Below are positions 62,313 to 64,000 of a stretch of 64,000 nt of DNA, in pieces. This DNA is from Rhodospirillaceae bacterium. Its GTDB lineage: Bacteria > Pseudomonadota > Alphaproteobacteria > UBA6615. How positions within the stretch are numbered: the first letter of the stretch is position 1; the number at the start of each line of letters is the position of its first letter. The notes beneath the pieces were generated by a model, which saw only the letters and a list, made by a program, of their open reading frames with translations, was not told where the DNA came from and made no database searches. Both the position numbers and the translations under genes were made by a program. The stretch covers positions 1 to 64,000 of the forward strand of contig PBPM01000100.1 of NCBI GenBank assembly GCA_002724635.1, given 5' to 3'.

Positions 62313-63008
62313 TCAACTCGCCGTGCAGGAGCTCTTGAGCTTGATTCGGGATTCCTCGCCGCGCACGAGTCGTCTTATATTGCCGGCGTGGCGAATCCAG
62401 ACCAGAAGGGCGAGGAAGATAGCGATGCCGCCAGCCTGCGGCTCGCCGAGCCACCATGCATAGGCCGGCGCGAGGGCCAACGCCAATAGGGCCGATAGAG
62501 AGGAATAGCGGAAGATAAGGGCCACGGTGAGCCAGGTTGCCAGGGCCGCTACGCCGAGCAGCCAGATAAGGCCAAGCAGGACTCCGAGGGTCGTCGCCAC
62601 CCCTTTGCCGCCGCGAAATCCCAGCCAGACCGGGAACAGATGGCCGAGCACGACGGCGATCGCCGTAAAGAAGGTCACATCGGGCCCGAAGAACAGGTAG
62701 GGAATCAGCACGGCGACGTAGCCCTTGGCGGCGTCGAGCAGCAGCGTGGCGGCGGCAAGTTTCTTGCTGCCGGTGCGCAGGACGTTTGTCGCGCCGATGT
62801 TGCCCGAGCCGATCCGGCGCAGGTCGCCCATTCCGCCCAGCTTCGCCAGAATCAGGCCGAAGGGAATGCTGCCGATCAAATACGCGCCGATGATCGGCGG
62901 CAGGAAGAGCTGCCAGCCGTAGATCAAGTTCTTCCAGTCGGGAATCGAGAAGGTCGCCTGGAACATGCTCCAGTAGAAGATGATCGGACTGGCACCGTCT
63001 TCGACCAT
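62313..63008 (-). CDS. plsY: Acyl-phosphate:glycerol-3-phosphate acyltransferase
   Basis: Membrane enzyme making lysophosphatidic acid from acyl-phosphate. Conserved loops 'AYLIGSIPFGLILAKLGG', 'RIGSGNIGATNVLRTGSKKLA' and 'LFPVWLGFRGGKGVATTLG' are all present among about five to seven membrane helices. The ORF is 231 aa; an internal ATG ('MFQATFSIPDW') would give a slightly shorter protein. It is 24 bases downstream of pyrC and upstream of the dprA remnant, the normal alphaproteobacterial order. Confidence 0.93.
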   Translation of the reverse strand: MVEDGASPIIFYWSMFQATFSIPDWKNLIYGWQLFLPPIIGAYLIGSIPFGLILAKLGGMGDLRRIGSGNIGATNVLRTGSKKLAAATLLLDAAKGYVAVLIPYLFFGPDVTFFTAIAVVLGHLFPVWLGFRGGKGVATTLGVLLGLIWLLGVAALATWLTVALIFRYSSLSALLALALAPAYAWWLGEPQAGGIAIFLALLVWIRHAGNIRRLVRGEESRIKLKSSCTAS

Positions 63009-63032
63009 ACGTGTTTCCCCCTCCGGCTGGGA

Positions 63033-64000
63033 CTAGGGTGTGTCGGTATAGATGGTTCGGCCGTCGACGATGGTCCGCATGACGCGGCCCTGAACGAGCC
63101 GTCCGTCGAACGGCGAGTTCTTCGATTTCGACGTGAAGCTGTCAGGCTCGATGCGGTTGGGACGATCGGGGTCGAAGATCACGATGTCGGCGGCACCACC
63201 CACATGCAGGCGGCCCACCGGCAGGCCGAGGAGTTCGGCCGGACGCACCGTGACCTTGGCCAGCGCGGCCGAGAGGTCAAGATGTTCGTTGTGGACCAGT
63301 TCGAGGGTCAGCGCGAGGAGACTCTCGAGGCCGGCGGCGCCGAATTCCGCCTGTTCGAAGGGCAGGCGCTTGGCCTCCTGATCCTGTGGCAAGTGATCGG
63401 AGGCGATGCAGTCGATCGTCCCGTCGGCGAGGCCCGCGACGATCGCCTGTCGATCCTCCTCGGTGCGCAGCGGCGGCGACAGCTTGGCGAAGGTTCGGTA
63501 TTCGCCGACCGCCAACTCGTTCAGGGCGAAATAGGGGGGCGCGGTGTCGCAGGTGACCTTGAGACCGGCAGCCTTGGCCGCGCGGATGCGCGCCACACCC
63601 CCGGCGGTCGAGATATGCGCCGCGTGGTAGCGCCCGCCGGTCATTTTGACCAGGGACAGGTCCCGGTCGATCATGATCGTCTCGGCCTCGCGCGGAATGC
63701 CGGGTAGGCCGAGGCGCGTGGCAAGCTCGCCGGATTGCATCACGCCCCCATTGGACAGGGTCGGCTCTTCCGCGTGCTGGACGATCAGCGCGTCGAAGGC
63801 GAGAGCGTATTTGAGTGCGCGTGACATTGTTTTGGCGCTGGCGACGGCGCTGCGGCCGTTGGTGAAGGCCACCGCGCCGGCCTGCTTGAGCAGGCCCATC
63901 TCGACAATTTCATCGCTGTTGGCATTGCGGGTGACGGTGGCGAAGGCGAAAACCTTGACCAGCTTTACGTCCCGGGCGCGCCGGGCGACGAATTCGAGCA
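63033..64000 (-). CDS. pyrC: Dihydroorotase, C-terminal part (gene continues past window end)
   Basis: The reading frame is open to the window end, so the ATG at 63899 is internal; upstream residues read 'VKLVKVFAFATVTRNANSDE'. The amidohydrolase closes carbamoyl-aspartate to dihydroorotate in pyrimidine synthesis. Visible are 'AHISTAGGVARIRAAKAAGL', 'VTCDTAPPYFALNE', catalytic Asp in 'CIASDHLPQDQEAKRLPFEQAEFGAAGLESL' and the C-terminal beta-sandwich strand pairs ('GAADIVIFDPD'). The class I, PyrC/PyrX family cannot be separated without the N-terminus, so an inactive pyrX form is not excluded, though the Asp is present. plsY follows on the same strand. Confidence 0.9.
   Translation of the reverse strand, partial: LEFVARRARDVKLVKVFAFATVTRNANSDEIVEMGLLKQAGAVAFTNGRSAVASAKTMSRALKYALAFDALIVQHAEEPTLSNGGVMQSGELATRLGLPGIPREAETIMIDRDLSLVKMTGGRYHAAHISTAGGVARIRAAKAAGLKVTCDTAPPYFALNELAVGEYRTFAKLSPPLRTEEDRQAIVAGLADGTIDCIASDHLPQDQEAKRLPFEQAEFGAAGLESLLALTLELVHNEHLDLSAALAKVTVRPAELLGLPVGRLHVGGAADIVIFDPDRPNRIEPDSFTSKSKNSPFDGRLVQGRVMRTIVDGRTIYTDTP

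Noticed and set aside
62640-63707. 355-aa plus-strand ORF
   Set aside because: It spans plsY and pyrC on the opposite strand; both are well supported.
1-64000. Reassignment of TAG as a sense codon, suggested by in-frame TAG in surA and divK
   Set aside because: TAG is the normal terminal stop of many intact genes here (nagA, bamB, fabD, mltG, aspS, topA, rpmG), each ending at the expected protein length, so TAG clearly still terminates.
1-64000. tRNA, rRNA, CRISPR array, insertion sequence, riboswitch or defence system
   Set aside because: No T-arm-like GGTTCGA cloverleaf context, spaced direct repeats, transposase motifs or known defence domains were found on reading both strands.

Overview
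The window looks like a core-chromosome segment of a GC-rich alphaproteobacterium, broadly Rhodospirillales-like. This rests on gene order and on alphaproteobacterial families: DUF2794, EipB/DUF1849, DUF2066, HdaA, a DivK remnant and an LptD/LptG/LptF-SurA-RsmA block. I see no rRNA, tRNA, CRISPR array, insertion sequence or prophage. Species-level placement is not possible from the sequence alone. Layout: (1) 1-2.6 kb holds amino-sugar and cell-wall recycling genes (partial BadF-type sugar kinase, nagA, convergent namZ). (2) 2.6-3.9 kb is a gene-poor stretch with DUF2794 and a broken small secreted protein. (3) 3.9-7.3 kb is yfgM-like/bamB/der. (4) 7.3-15.9 kb is a minus-strand run of SDR, purF, cvpA, radA, mlaF, mlaE, alr and dnaB. 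(5) 16-18.8 kb holds a quinone-reductase-like gene, yaiI and cfa. (6) 18.8-25.4 kb pairs the rpsF/rpsR/rplI operon with divergent fatty-acid genes fabD, fabG, acpP, fabF and then mltG. (7) 25.4-28.7 kb has two SDRs, yicC and gmk. (8) 28.9-35.4 kb is the outer-membrane biogenesis block rsmA, surA, lptD, lptG, lptF. (9) 35.6-40 kb is pepA, holC, ndk, a 41-aa membrane protein, purN and purM. (10) 40-49.8 kb is DUF2066, hdaA, ppk, ppx, rnd, aspS and a hydrolase. (11) 50-54.3 kb is a second quinone reductase, eipB, dinB and a ROK kinase. (12) 54.4-64 kb is a divK pseudogene, rpmG, an S41 peptidase, rnr, topA, a dprA pseudogene, plsY and partial pyrC. How the genes work together: the segment joins envelope building (BamB, Lpt, Mla, SurA, MltG, Cfa, PlsY, EipB, Alr, NamZ) with replication and repair (DnaB, HdaA, HolC, DinB, RadA, TopA), purine and pyrimidine synthesis (PurF, PurM, PurN, Gmk, Ndk, PyrC) and translation. 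Many genes are translationally coupled through ATGA or TAATG overlaps. The most notable signal is not a new system but gene decay inside otherwise conserved neighbourhoods. surA is split by one in-frame TAG. divK keeps its reading frame but has lost its start codon and its phospho-acceptor Asp53 and has two internal stops, with pleD absent beside it. dprA is reduced to its two ends, with stops and a frameshift. A DUF2232-like remnant lies between rpsR and rplI, a small Cys-rich secreted protein is broken, and pdxA is absent from its usual place between surA and rsmA. Several of the nonsense codons are one G-to-T change from Glu codons. This fits a lineage undergoing gene loss, although consensus error in an assembled genome must be excluded, especially for surA. 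Genes missed or mis-started by the ORF track and recovered here include rpmG (55 aa), a 41-aa membrane protein, and purM with an apparent CTG start.
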